NCBI GenBank assembly: GCA_030077755.1
Contig: JAQJZZ010000001.1
Location: 1,240,001-1,304,000 of the forward strand
Origin: Filosporella fistucella
Taxonomy: Eukaryota > Ascomycota > Leotiomycetes > Helotiales
Length of the DNA stretch: 64,000 bases
Direction of reading: 5' to 3'
Shown: positions 46,760 through 58,529 of the stretch, piece after piece
How positions within the stretch are numbered: position 1 is the first letter of the stretch
Layout of the letters: every line of letters begins with the position of its first letter
Translations under genes and position numbers: made by a program
Notes under the pieces: model-generated
Told to the model about the DNA's origin: nothing
The model's input: only the letters and a program-made list of their open reading frames with translations
Database searches by the model: none

Positions 46760-48686
46760 CCTGCCGGTGATGGCCGAACTTGATTTTATCTGTCTGGATA
46801 ATCCTCTTTGGCCAAAGTCGACACATTAACCGGAACGCTGCGTAAAATGTGAGCACAAACGTTCAGGTAGGGAGGGTAGGTTGGTGATATTGGATCGAAA
46901 AGGGGTACGGGAATATTCCGAGTCAACGTTGCTTCATCTGAAACTATGGAGATCTAGAAGACGAGAACTGCCAGCTCACACAAGACCATTGTCCGTAGAG
47001 CAGCGAATCTGACGTGTTTATGCATGCAGCAATCGCAGATGAACCATGAGAAGGGCATATGAGCTTCCTTGATCATACGCTGGCCTGCATCTGGGTCTGC
47101 AGAAACGTCCGGTCTCGCAGGCTTTGATTCGACAACTTGGATTCCAATGATCAAGTAGCGTAACACCAGGGCCCAAATTCTCGGGCTCATCGATAGTCAT
47201 GTGATCGGAAATGGATGATTTGAGGCATTTCGATTCGATGTGGTGGTGTTGTGCGCCAGGGTGATCGTGGTCGAACCGCAAGCCCAGCGAATTGAGAAGG
47301 CGGATATTATCAAGCTGCAGCAACCAGCGACCGAGATCAACGGATACGGATGCAGATTTTATTGATTCCGGCAACAGCTGTCAAGAATCCAGGGCGAATC
47401 GTAGCACTCCAAGCTGTGCATTTCGCTGCACGCTTTCTGCGGAGCGTAACTAATGGAACATACTTGCAGTGTATGGGAGGGGGAATATAGGTAGGAAGTG
47501 CGCTAAATGCACTGCTACTGTATGGTCAGACATTATACCTTGACTTTTTTGAAGGATGCCAGGCCAGGATCTGCGTGTAAAAGCGGTTTGACGATAGTAG
47601 GTAATTAATGATGGTCGTGGTGGTGGCCATGGCCATGCTGATGGTGGTGATAGTAGAAGGTCAAAAAGATTAAAAGAGTCGTGGTGAAGTGGTGAAGGAT
47701 GGTGACGGTGGTGGTCGGCCTGTCGCACGTCTACCGAAGATGCTGCGATGATAGGCCCGTATGAATTGGGCGCTTAACAAACATCTTGTCCCCGCATAGA
47801 CCAGGAGCACGAGCAGGAGCAGGAGCAGGTAGAGACGACTACTTACCTCTTACATCGCGTCTGCAGTATCCAGGGGTGAGATTCTATCTGAATGAATGAA
47901 TGAATGAATGAATGAATGAAAGAATGCGAGTGGAACCTGGTGAACTGAACTACGGATGCGAGTGATCCTTCATGGAACCTCCCGCTACGTCCAGAGTTGA
48001 CATGAACATCCGCGGTGGAACGGCCCGTGGTCTGGCGTTGATATGCATTTCCGTGATACCTTACCTGTCCTTCACTCTGCCGCCCACATTACAGTAGTTC
48101 CCGCTTCCAGTGCACCAACAGCAGGGTCTGCCTACTCACCTCCTACCAAAAAGCATGGGTTTGAGTAGAAACATCCGTTGCCGCACCGCGATGGCTTCAC
48201 CATGTCCCCCCATGGATTTCGTGCATATGCAGCACTGATAAGTGACGCAAGGCACTCAATCCGTAAGTGTGCTGCGCTGTATCACATCAAATTTTGATCA
48301 CACTCCTGCGGTGAGGAAATTTTGCATCGGAACGACTCCGGATTGTTGTCTGGTGTGGAGAAATAGCCAATACCATCCCCTGAAATGTAAGAATATCAGG
48401 AATCAATGGCTGTTGATGTTGGCTCAGACGTGATATTGATTCTGTCTTATTGCTTAAAAACCTTGATACTTGAGAAATAGGGAAATGATGGCGGAGATAA
48501 TCCATGCCCCCAATAGTTATTATAAAGCTATACTGGCACAAATATCATCATGACCTGCTCAACAGAAGGTCGTTCCGGCGAGCGCAGCTTCAGAAAGCCA
48601 GGAGCAGAATTTTCATGTAGGAGAACTTGTTGGTGATTGAAAACATGTCCAACCGCATTCCATCATGTTGTCGGACAAGCATCTCT
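46760..48686. other. Intergenic, 1.9 kb, with microsatellites
   Basis: No gene called. Two overlapping minus frames at 46954-47374 look partly protein-like (SLGLRFDHDHPGAQHHHIES), but I found no splice model or family. A GAAT microsatellite lies at 47889-47921 and a GGAGCA repeat at 47802-47829. Confidence 0.4.
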
Positions 48687-49913
48687 CTAAAGTGAAGATG
48701 TTCGTGCCGCTTCAGCTCTCCTTCTACGAATCTCAGTGCTGCTGATCTTCGATGCAAAGTCTTCGTTCTTTCCGGAACCATGTCCCGTCTCACTCGCATC
48801 TAACACGTCAATTTCAAAGACTTCAAGTGCCTTCCAACCTTTCTCTTCTCTGCTCTTGTTGACGGCTTGTCCCCCTGCCCTTGTCTCACCTGATACCACA
48901 AGTGCTGTAATGCTCTCATCAGTGATAGTTGGACCAAATGGATCCTGTATCTCGACACACTCGATTGTAATCGAACACCCCTCCAACTTGGTGTGAATAG
49001 CTCTACCGTTAGGGACCGGCCGGTCAAACGAGGCTATCTTGACTGCATTATTTCGATCTGCCTTGGTGAAGGAGATGATCGACAGTAGGAAGTCAACTAC
49101 GTCCTGCTGCCGTTGCTTCCAACTATTTAGGTATTCCGCATACTTCTTGTTCTTCAGTAGTTCGTCTCCTGTAATACCCACTATCAATCGTCGAGGCTCC
49201 GAAACCAATCCTGGCTGGAGGAGCAATGCCGTGGCCGTGAGTAAGAGCTTGTGGCCGGCATGAATATGATCAAAAGTCCCTCCCACGGCAATGACCTTGT
49301 GAGTCGGTGGTAACAATGATTCAATCTGTATAGGATTTGGAACGTTCTGAATCAAGCTAACCCCACCACTTACAACATTCACATGACCTTCAAGGGGCGG
49401 ACTAATCTGGTTCGCAAGGCCTGTATAATCTGCTAGCAGCTTTTGTCCTGCCTCGCCATCAACAGAAAATATCAAGTCCCATTTGCGTCGGGTAATTGCT
49501 AGAGTCGGAAGGTCGATGACTGGGCCAGCAACGGAGTTGTCAAACGAGGTGAGAGCATCTGAAGACAGAGATTGTGATCCAGTGTAGTCCAGAAGAAGTA
49601 TTCGTGCATCAATAGAGCCGGGAAGACCTGAGTCCACATCGGCTCCCAATTGGGCACAGACAACACATATGAGACTGTAGATTCCCCCCAGCAGCTTTTG
49701 AACCTCGGAGTGGATTTCTGATCTTGGGCGTCGAAGCCGGCCATGGAGTGTTGGACATGGAAGCACGACGAATAATTCCGTATCTGAGGCGAGGTTTTTG
49801 AGAACAGAGATGGTGGATTGAAAAGAGGGACGATACGCTGCTGAAAGTGATGCCGAGGTAACAGGATTAGGAGCTGGTGGTAGGAGAAGAAGAGATGGTA
49901 AAGATTGAGGCAT
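48687..49913 (-). CDS. Phosphopantetheine adenylyltransferase (CoA synthesis)
   Basis: An intronless frame of 408 aa from ATG 49913 (MPQSLPSLLLL); an upstream in-frame ATG at 49970 gives a 427-aa version without a recognised extension. The eukaryotic PPAT core is VIAVGGTFDHIHAGHKLLL (the nucleotidyltransferase HxGH signature), RLIVGITGDELLKNKKYAEY and ALVVSGETRAGGQAVN. The N-terminal 200 residues are the fungal/animal-type extension (SSDALTSFDNSVAG). It converts 4'-phosphopantetheine and ATP to dephospho-CoA, the penultimate step of CoA synthesis (yeast Cab4 activity). The C-terminus continues KISSTEIRRRRAEA, a family signature. It is divergent from the WD40 gene at 51038. Confidence 0.92.
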   Translation of the reverse strand: MPQSLPSLLLLPPAPNPVTSASLSAAYRPSFQSTISVLKNLASDTELFVVLPCPTLHGRLRRPRSEIHSEVQKLLGGIYSLICVVCAQLGADVDSGLPGSIDARILLLDYTGSQSLSSDALTSFDNSVAGPVIDLPTLAITRRKWDLIFSVDGEAGQKLLADYTGLANQISPPLEGHVNVVSGGVSLIQNVPNPIQIESLLPPTHKVIAVGGTFDHIHAGHKLLLTATALLLQPGLVSEPRRLIVGITGDELLKNKKYAEYLNSWKQRQQDVVDFLLSIISFTKADRNNAVKIASFDRPVPNGRAIHTKLEGCSITIECVEIQDPFGPTITDESITALVVSGETRAGGQAVNKSREEKGWKALEVFEIDVLDASETGHGSGKNEDFASKISSTEIRRRRAEAARTSSL

Positions 49914-51037
49914 ATCGTAGATGAGTGAGCACGATTGTTGTGGCTGTAGACCAAAGCTGATCCAGATCAATGTGGTTGGAAATACTGCAGCTACGACCAG
50001 AGGTTTTGAGACTTCTCATTGAACACCTGCCTGCCTCTGCTCTCTTCGTATGAACACGGCAATCCGACGGTAAAGGTGACGTTGCCAAACTGCGTAATAT
50101 CAGGAGGAGGAATATATGTGGAAACAAGTACTCTGTCCAATTTACTTGGAGGAAAGATGATTTCTCAGGTGTAGAAAGCTTTTTCGTCTTGAAATACCGA
50201 TGTCGAGAGAGCTAATGGTGCTTCTTGTGCTTCTGCCCATGTGGGATAAGATGGGAAACAAGGTACGGCAGCCTGCTTGAGCTGGCAAGACCTAAATAGA
50301 TTTGAGTATCGGCTAGCGCCGACCTCGTGAATTGGGACTATCAATCACTGGTGCAATCGGTACGTGGAAGGATAGTATGAGATGTTGATACAAACATTTT
50401 CGTCCGCGTAGAATAACATAAGACAAAACGTAGCCTCAAAAAGCAATAGAGGAAATTTCCGTGTTTATTAGACTTCTCCTCTCAGGTTCCTTGCGTCTTT
50501 CCCACATCAGAAACAGTTGTTGAGATTCAGAGGCTATAGCACTCGATTTCCTAGACAGAGACCAATTATCGAATCGGACTGTGCTAGTATTTAGGTATGA
50601 ATGAATCTCGTTCGCATGTTGAGTATTGCAATGAGAGAAAAGAGCAACACCGAGGCAAAGTTGAAGTAGGACTCAGGTTGAGTGCCGGACGGACATATTG
50701 TATTAAAGGAGCAAGTTAGCAGATAATTCAGCATAGAAGAATTGCGGCTCATAAGTAGGGAGGGAAGGAAGAGGTATGAACCCATGGAACTCCGTCCACA
50801 TGTCAAATGTCCAAATATCCCAATGTCATATAGTACAAGCAGTGGAACTTATAAATACAAACTATAAAAGCAGTTTCTTTTCAGCTCCAAACTTAATTAT
50901 TTGCCGAAGCGTCCAGGTCTTCCGTGACAACGGTGACGCGCAGCGCTTTCTAACACTTTCACAGTACGTTTAATTCGAGGATTGCCTACCTACTGCACAC
51001 ACGGCGCCATCATACTTCATACCTAAATCGTTTAGGG
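49914..51037. other. Divergent promoter region
   Basis: About 1.1 kb without a convincing gene. Short AT-rich runs near 50830-50880. Shared regulatory region of PPAT and the WD40 gene. Confidence 0.4.
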
Positions 51038-53276
51038 ATGCCCTTTTCATTCCACCACCATTCGCACTCAACCTCAGCTTCGGGGGAGAATGCCGCTCCT
51101 CCACAAAGTGCCGTCTCTGGTCTTTTACAAGCAGCGCAGAATTTAGGTAGCTTTGGCTCGCCTACTGGAAATCTGCACGCTGTTGCGTCGAGAGCGGGAG
51201 TCCCTGCAACCGCTGCTGGAGAGAGATACGATCAGAGTCACGATCACGATCCCACGAATTCAAAGGGAGGAGCGTGGACAGCTCCAGTACCCAATACAAA
51301 TTTCGGCTCGTCGCATCCCAATCCCAATTCCACCACATCGACGTCTGCGAATAGCGGGGTGGTTTTGAATCAGCCCCAGAACTTCGAATCCTCACGGCGC
51401 ACTCAACACCCAGATGAGCTTCATTTGAACCCAAATACTTCCAACATGGCGTCACAACGAGGCCCTCTATCTCCACGAGACTACACTCCAGGTGGCCCTC
51501 GAATCAGTCTCGAACAAGCCACTCCCGAAACTTCACAATATCAGAATGCGGGGCAGCTTCCTGGCTCTCTACAACCTGGACGACCTGCTCCTTTGTCCAG
51601 CAATACAGCACCGTCAATACCAACCGCTTCGCAGACGATGTCTCAAGAACAATACACCAGTCCCTCTCGATCTTCCGCACTGGGTCTTTCCCACAACTAC
51701 ACAAGATCAAGCCCTGCCGCTGGCTTTGATGGTCAAGGATATACACCGTTCACACCAGCGACACCTGGCACCGAACAGAACCAGTTTGCGTCCCCAACCA
51801 ACCAGAAATACACTCCTCAGAATAGCCAGCGCACAATCTCGAACACGCCGTTGGGTCTAGCAGATATTCGACCTCGCGCAGACTCAAACCTTTCAGACGC
51901 GCTTCCTGGCGCAAATCCGTACTCCTATGATGGAGCCAATGCTGTACCAACAAACAGCAATTACCTTGCCCCATGGGCTATTTACGCTTTCGATTGGTGC
52001 AAGTGGCCAGCGCAGAATCATGATGCAGGTAAAGTGGCAGTTGGAAGCTATCTTGAAGACGGGCACAATTTTGTACTACCCCCAGCTCCACTATTTTTCA
52101 ATGTTCACATTGCTAATACGCCGCTCAGATTCAAATTTTAGACACCCAAATCATACCCACCCCGGCTGAATCTTACACACCCGGAGCTCCAAAATACGGG
52201 GTTGATTTCGTGAAAATAGCAGAAGCTACACATTCGTACCCTGTCACACGTCTCCTCTGGGAGCCTCCGTCCTCCCAGAAGCAATCGACCGATCTCTTAG
52301 CAACATCCGGCGATCATCTGAGATTATGGTCTCTGCCGTCAGAGACTCCATCTGCTTCTCCTGGAAATTCTATCACTCGTTCCGCGAATCATGGACGTGA
52401 TTTACCAGCTAGCAAGCTTACACCGTTGGCATTATTATCCAATTCCAAGACCCCCGAACATACCGCGCCTCTTACATCGTTGGATTGGAACACGGTATCT
52501 CCAAGTCTTATCATAACATCAAGCATTGACACTACATGTACCATATGGGACATTCCCACCTTGACCGCAAAAACCCAACTGATTGCTCATGATAAGGAAG
52601 TGTTCGATGTGAGATTTTGCGCTAATAGTGTGGATGTCTTTGTCAGTTGTGGCGCGGATGGAAGTGTAAGAATGTTTGATCTCCGAAGCTTGGAGCACAG
52701 CACGATTATCTACGAGCCTACTGCTAAAGATGACAAAGGTATGACGAACACTTTATTCTATTCTTCGGCCGCTAACAAAGTACAGATGCTAGCCCTGGTG
52801 GAAGGATCAGCCCTACTTTGGCACAGCAAACTATGTCATATGCGCCGCCGTTACTGCGTTTGGCGGCTTCTCCCCACGATACGCATCTTTTGGCTACCTT
52901 TTCGCAAGATTCTAATATTATTCGAATACTTGATGTACGCCAACCAGGCCAAGCACTTCTTGAGCTTCGAGGGCATGCTTCTTCTATCAACTGTATAGAA
53001 TGGTCGCCTTCTAGACGAGGAACTTTAGCATCTGGAGCTGATGATTCTCTTGTTCTCATTTGGGATTTACTGAGCCAGAGCACGGCTCTTGCTCCTCCAG
53101 GGCCCGCGATCAATGGTGCTCCAGTCCCTGACAATACTCGAGGACCAACTGCTAGTTGGCAGTGTGATTATGAGGTCGGCAATATTAGCTGGGCACCACA
53201 CAGTGCTTTGAATAATGATGGTGGGGATTGGCTGGGAGTAAGTGGAGGACGTGGAGTTTGGTCGGTGAAGCTTTAA
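51038..53276 (+). CDS. WD40 protein of DCAF7/TTG1 type
   Basis: Three exons: 51038-52072, 52129-52738 and 52786-53276, giving 711 aa. The first 315 residues are disordered and rich in S, P, Q and N. The WD40 propeller starts at WAIYAFDWCKW and AVGSYLEDGHNFIQILD (across the first junction), and includes LLWEPPS, LDWNTVSPSLIITSSIDTTC, TIWDIPT, AHDKEVFDVRFC, ATFSQDSNIIRILDVRQPG and LASGADDSLVLIWDL. This is the family of plant TTG1/AN11 and animal DCAF7/WDR68, scaffold proteins for kinases and Cul4 ligases or transcription complexes. It is probably nuclear/cytosolic. Introns of 56 and 47 nt keep frame exactly. Confidence 0.88.
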
Positions 53277-54711
53277 GGGTTATTTCTAGCAAATTTAGAA
53301 GAAAAATGAGCGGGTTCGCATTGTCAAGCCTGGCGTTTGGTATGAAGTGGTGTGGCACCGATATCTGGGCATTTGAAATCGAGGTTCTCATAGAGCTCAT
53401 GTATCATAAGAGAAAAGCATTGCTTTCTTGATGATATATGAAAATGGTACCTTGATTCTCAAGATTTGACATGAATCGTAAAGGTTATCAAACTGTGTTG
53501 AAGGGATGAGAAACATGTTTGAGTTTAGAGGGCTATTTCACATATAGCTGCAATTTACTAAAGATACTATAGACAAGAATTGCAAAGTCGTGGGATTTTC
53601 AGCTGTCGACATTTTCCTACCCGTTTGTGTCCAATTTAGGAAAATCAGATTGCGCGTGTTGTCAAACCCAAATATTATTAAAGCACATGAACATTTGTAG
53701 GAAGTACCATCTTATGATTATGGACTTCAAATCTGTGCAAAGAGATTTCGGATATATTGTCTTGATCAAACATTTCACCCTACAAGTCCAGGCTTTTCTA
53801 CAGATATATGTGTTCTAACCTCGTTTCGGCCTTGGGTCGGCAAGAGATATACTTACAGAGGCCCATTTGTGAGTGTTTTGCTTCGGGACTCGAAAAGCGA
53901 GCACCATGGTCTTGGTAAACGGTCTGGTTTAGCTTGTAGCGGACATCCTGTTCTACTCTGATGTTAGCTAGATATTCTGATTTTGAAAATTTAGATGTTT
54001 CATAGAAGGATAGGAGAAATGTACTGCAACTAGAATTTCAAGGAAATAACCCGCTTCTTGGAGATAACGTTCAGTCTTTGAAATTCTGGCTGTGTCTCAT
54101 CGAGAATTGTGTTCACGGAACTTTAAGTTGCAAGCTATTAGAAGAGTATGTAGACATTAGCGAAGTAAAGAAGTACGTTGAAGCTGACGATTGGAGGCTC
54201 GAAATATGTCCTTGTATCATGCATAGCACCCTTGCTTCAAATTTCCAGCCTCCAAATTGGGGGTGACGGCAACATCTCGTTGATATGAAAAAAACAATAG
54301 AAGATACCCCAAATCAACTCCTACCTATTTGGCTGACCTGTATACTCACGTGCTTCCCATCCTCGGGTCTTTCCGGTCCGGAACCGCACCTCGGTCTGAA
54401 GGAGTGAGGTGTGGAGTAGAGCTGGTTGGGTTTGGATTAGACACAAACTCTGTAGCAGAACTTTACATGCTTTGGTGAATATTGCATTTGCTGCCATAAA
54501 AGTCATGTCCGATGACTGAGAAGAGAACCGCCGTTCATCTACACAAGGGTATAAACTACCCAAAGCATCACTGCCGCATTTCCCTGGCGCCAAACTCCAG
54601 TATGTCCAACCATTTCGGACCCTCATGGCAGCCATGAAATCCCTCATGTGCCAACCCTGCCGAGTCATTTTCTGGATGCAAATATATCTTCCCGTTGGTC
54701 TAGTCCTGCCT
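53277..54711. other. Convergent intergenic, 1.4 kb, no gene seen
   Basis: AT-rich; short frames at 53627-53818 and 54078-54266 lack support. It lies between the 3' ends of the WD40 and DUF1748 genes. No tRNA or repeat noted. Confidence 0.4.
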
Positions 54712-55209
54712 CTATGGTTTCCTCTCGAACCAACCGCTGGATCCTGCAAAGGCTACCGATGTGTCCATCACCCATTCACCGACTCCCAGGTACTTCTCGA
54801 TCCAGACATTGACATCTTTGTTCTCGGTAATGGCATCCTTCTTGAGACTAGGTCTACGTTCCCGAAAATGGGAGTTGTTAGCCAGGAAATTCTCTGCAGA
54901 TAGATTGCACTCCCCGGTCCACAGCGGATTAAAGTGTAATCCGTTGGAGATGGGGATAATAGATTCGAACGTACGTTAAGCCGGATGTTCGTTTCATTCC
55001 TGCGAGGATTGTAGAAACTGGAGAGAAAGTCAGCTCATGGATTCCACTTATACTTTGGACTGCGGCAACATACTGAGCACAGCATCAAATGCATAGTGAG
55101 CTACTCTTCCAAGCTTTCCCCATAAACCAAATGTCAGTAAATTGAGGAACTGAACTGATTAGGTTACAGAGTCATGAGCATACTCCGGGAAGGGAGGAGG
55201 ACTGACCAT
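54712..55209 (-). CDS. DUF1748 micro-protein, 75 aa, four exons
   Basis: Coding exons are 55209-55207 (ATG only), 55113-55074, 55017-54975 and 54853-54712. Introns are 93, 56 and 121 nt with GTCAGT, GTATGT and GTACGT donors; the first has a branch CTGAC. The product reads MLGRVAHYAFDAVLIST, then ILAGMKRTSGL, then VWIEKYLGVGEWVMD and GSSGWFERK, a close match to the fungal DUF1748 signature and its usual length of about 75. No simple ORF exceeds the usual size limit, so it would be missed by ORF scanning. DUF1748 proteins are small, mostly fungal, with no generally agreed function; here a hydrophobic N-terminal helix is visible. The start is the only ATG that places the donor immediately after it and restores frame. 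Confidence 0.85.
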
Positions 55210-56000
55210 GGTTGCGGTAGCAAAGTTGGGAGCAGAATCTGCTTATTGCGGTTTGATTTTGCGCAAAGATTTCCTATCTGTGAATCTGTTTCGAAGGAAG
55301 TTTTGGCAGGCTCAGCAAATGTGTAAGATACTGGTGTTGTGAGTAATACCGCAAGACAACAAAGAGACACAATGACAACGACGGCAACTGGAAGGTCGAA
55401 CGATATGCGGGCCTGACCTGTTAAGCGAGAAGCTGTTATTCGGCCCGGAGGTAACGGCACCGCCACTTAGTCACCAGCCACAGCCTTTATCGACCTCCAG
55501 ATCTATGGCAGATCCCTACCAAAAGCTCGAGCTTTGCCATCCTGGTGTGTTGGTCTTGGTGCCGTGTCAGCACTGGGCGAGGGCGTGCACTACTGAATCG
55601 AATCCCAACGCACTTGGAACGTGGGTGGGGTGAAAAAGAAGCAATACGGACTCCGTTTTCTGCATGCATTTTCTCCCACTACCACAGACAATTCCCTCAT
55701 AGCCCGTGAGTGATAGGCCCCATTATTCTCTCACAATAAATACTTCCTCTGTACATCAAATATTTTCTATCCCTTTCAATTGGAAAAAGGTATTGTCCAA
55801 AGGAAAGGTCAGTCGACTTTTTTTTGTTGTGGCCTAACCCCACCATGCCATGCTACCAGCAGAGATAAGAATTAGAAGGAACATCACGCTAACGATCGTT
55901 GAACACAGAAATTACCAACTCGATCGCGAACTTCTCCCTCCTTAGTATCGATTACCTGTAGAACCAAACGAAACCTCGTTCCCGACCGACCGCATTCAAG
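55210..56000. other. Divergent promoter of DUF1748 and pyruvate kinase
   Basis: About 790 bp. A 100-codon minus-strand frame (55164-55466) with one hydrophobic segment (LPVAVVVIVSLCCLAVLL) overlaps the DUF1748 start in another frame; see findings. Near 55800-55850 there is a T-rich stretch before the pyruvate kinase transcript, consistent with a strong promoter. Confidence 0.45.
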
Positions 56001-58119
56001 ATGGCAACAGCAATGGATCACCTTTCGTCTGGATCGACCAAGATTCAATGGCTGAGCTCTCTTAACACAGAGTAAGTCTTCTCTATCTTCTATATGGAAT
56101 ACGTTTTGCCTTGCAGTTTTGAAGTATTGTTTTTCAGCTGGATTTGGGGCTGTTCTTTTGGCATACCGCAGTCGATATCGGTGAGCTGCACAAGATCGAA
56201 AGCTTGCACCGCATGTTGCCGCTGCCAAAGAATGAGACACCATACCTGCAGAGCACATACAACCATGCTACTTTCAATGGAGCAATTATCTCTGGGCATG
56301 GCCTTCGTGGTGACGGAGCTGTTATTGCAGCGGCGATCTTTGTATCGTCTTCGTTCTACCGTATTACCATTCTGCACATATAATCACATCTCCGCGGGAA
56401 ATAGTCATTTCGGTTTCGCAGAGATTGCTCTGTCATAGAGCAAATCTGATCATTTCACCAGTTGCTATTCTTGAGCCAAAATAGAAATTGGACTAACTTT
56501 TTTCTCAACAGGTTCAAGCCAACCAAGAACTACCGCCGTACCTCAATCATCTGCACAATTGGACCCAAGACAAACAGCGTCGTCGCAATCAATGCTCTCC
56601 GAACTGCTGGTCTCAATGTCGTCCGTATGAACTTCTCGCACGGCTCATACGAGTATCATCAATCTGTGATTGATCATGCCCGTGAGGCTGAGAAAGTCCA
56701 AAAGGGACGTCAAATTGCAATTGCTTTGGACACCAAGGGACCTGAAATCAGAACTGGAAACACTGTTGGCGATGCCGATCTCCCTATTGCAGCTGGCGAT
56801 GAGCTCAACATTACCACTGATGATAAATATGCTACTGCTTCCGATAACAAGAACATGTCAGTATTACCCTACTCAAATTGTCATTTTTGAAACTAATTAA
56901 TTTGATTAGGTACGTAGATTACAAGAACATCACCAAGGTCATCGAGCCAGGACGTATCATCTATGTTGACGATGGTGTTCTCGCTTTCGACGTCCTCGAG
57001 ATTGTTGATGAGAAGACTATCCGTGCCCGTGCCAGAAACAACGGGAAAATCTCTTCCAAGAAAGGTGTCAACCTTCCAAACACTGATGTGGATCTCCCAG
57101 CTTTGTCCGAAAAGGATCAAGCCGATCTCCGCTTTGGTGTCAAGAACAATGTGGATATGGTTTTCGCTTCATTTATTCGTACCGGAAATGATATCAAGTC
57201 AATCCGCAAAGTTCTTGGCGAGGATGGCAAGCACATCCAAATCATTGCCAAGATCGAGAACCGACAAGGTATGAACAACTTTGCCGAAATCCTCAAGGAG
57301 ACCGATGGTGTCATGGTTGCCCGTGGTGATCTTGGTATCGAAATTCCCGCCGCCGAGGTTTTTGCAGCTCAGAAGAAGATGATTGCTATGTGCAACATGG
57401 CCGGAAAGCCAGTCATCTGCGCTACTCAAATGCTCGAGTCTATGATTTACAACCCCCGACCTACTCGTGCCGAGATCAGCGATGTTGGTAACGCTGTGAC
57501 CGATGGAGCCGATTGTGTTATGTTGTCAGGTGAAACTGCCAAGGGTAGCTACCCATGTGAGGCTGTTAGGGAGATGCACGAGACATGTTTGAAGGCCGAG
57601 AATACCATTGCCTATGTTTCTCACTTTGAGGAGCTTTGCAGCTTGGTTGAACGCCCAGTCAGCATCGTCGAGTCATGTGCCATGGCTGCCGTTCGTGCTT
57701 CTTTGGACATGAATGCAGGTGCTATCATTGTTCTCTCTACTAGTGGAGACAGTGCTCGTCTTCTATCCAAGTACCGCCCAGTTTGCCCCATCTTCATGGT
57801 TACCAGAAATGCTAGCGCTTCCAGATATGCACATTTGTATCGTGGAGTCTATCCTTTCTTCTTCCCCGAGCAGAAGCCAGACTTCAGCAAGGTCAACTGG
57901 CAAGAGGATGTTGATAGACGTATCAAGTGGGGTATTGCTGAGGCCATGAAGCTCAAAGTTCTCAGCCAAGGTGAGACTGTTGTCGTTGTTCAAGGCTGGA
58001 AGGGTGGTATGGGTAACACCAACACGTAAGTTTTGCCTCTCTCCCAGCATCTCAAATTACTAACATCTTCCAGTCTCCGTGTTATCAAGGCTGAGGCCGA
58101 TCTCGGTCTTCAGGGATAA
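56001..58119 (+). CDS. Pyruvate kinase
   Basis: Four exons: 56001-56071, 56512-56856, 56910-58025 and 58074-58119, giving 525 aa. The first intron is 440 nt, typical of a highly expressed glycolytic gene with an intron near the 5' end. Core motifs: [38 protein letters not shown], the active-site [38 protein letters not shown] and [11 protein letters not shown]. The C-terminal effector domain ends [14 protein letters not shown] and DLGLQG. It transfers phosphate from phosphoenolpyruvate to ADP, giving pyruvate and ATP, in the cytosol; fungal enzymes are activated by fructose-1,6-bisphosphate. Length matches the family (about 525). Start [12 protein letters not shown] is the first ATG of the transcript region. 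Confidence 0.97.
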
Positions 58120-58529
58120 ATGGTTGCTTCGTCAACTTGATGAAATGATCACCTGAAACCCATCTCAGAACCTCCGCCTAGATAATTTACACCAGCTTTC
58201 TCCCTTGAAATCCTTGATTATGCAATAAGCGGAAGGGACAGGCAGGAAAGCCAAAAGGGAAGGATTGCACAATGCTATGCGTTGATAGTTTGTCCATAGA
58301 GAAATACCACTGCGTTGATGACAATTGGTTCTTATTGACTTCATTCATTGCGTCTCAGCTATGCTTGGAAGTGCGCCCATTATACCTGAGCCCTAGTTTT
58401 CTTCTTATCCCATCTTCGCTTTTGATATTCGCAACCGGACAAGATGTACTTTGCTAACTCCGCCACCCCACCATCATTCTTCCAGGTATTTCCATCCACA
58501 ACTCCTCCAAATGTCCCATGCATCTAGAC
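58120..58529. other. Convergent intergenic region
   Basis: About 410 bp holding the 3' UTRs of pyruvate kinase and the downstream hydrolase. No gene. Confidence 0.45.

Noticed and set aside
54321..54749. Minus-strand 142-codon ORF as a gene
   Set aside because: It overlaps the DUF1748 last exon in another frame and is not protein-like.
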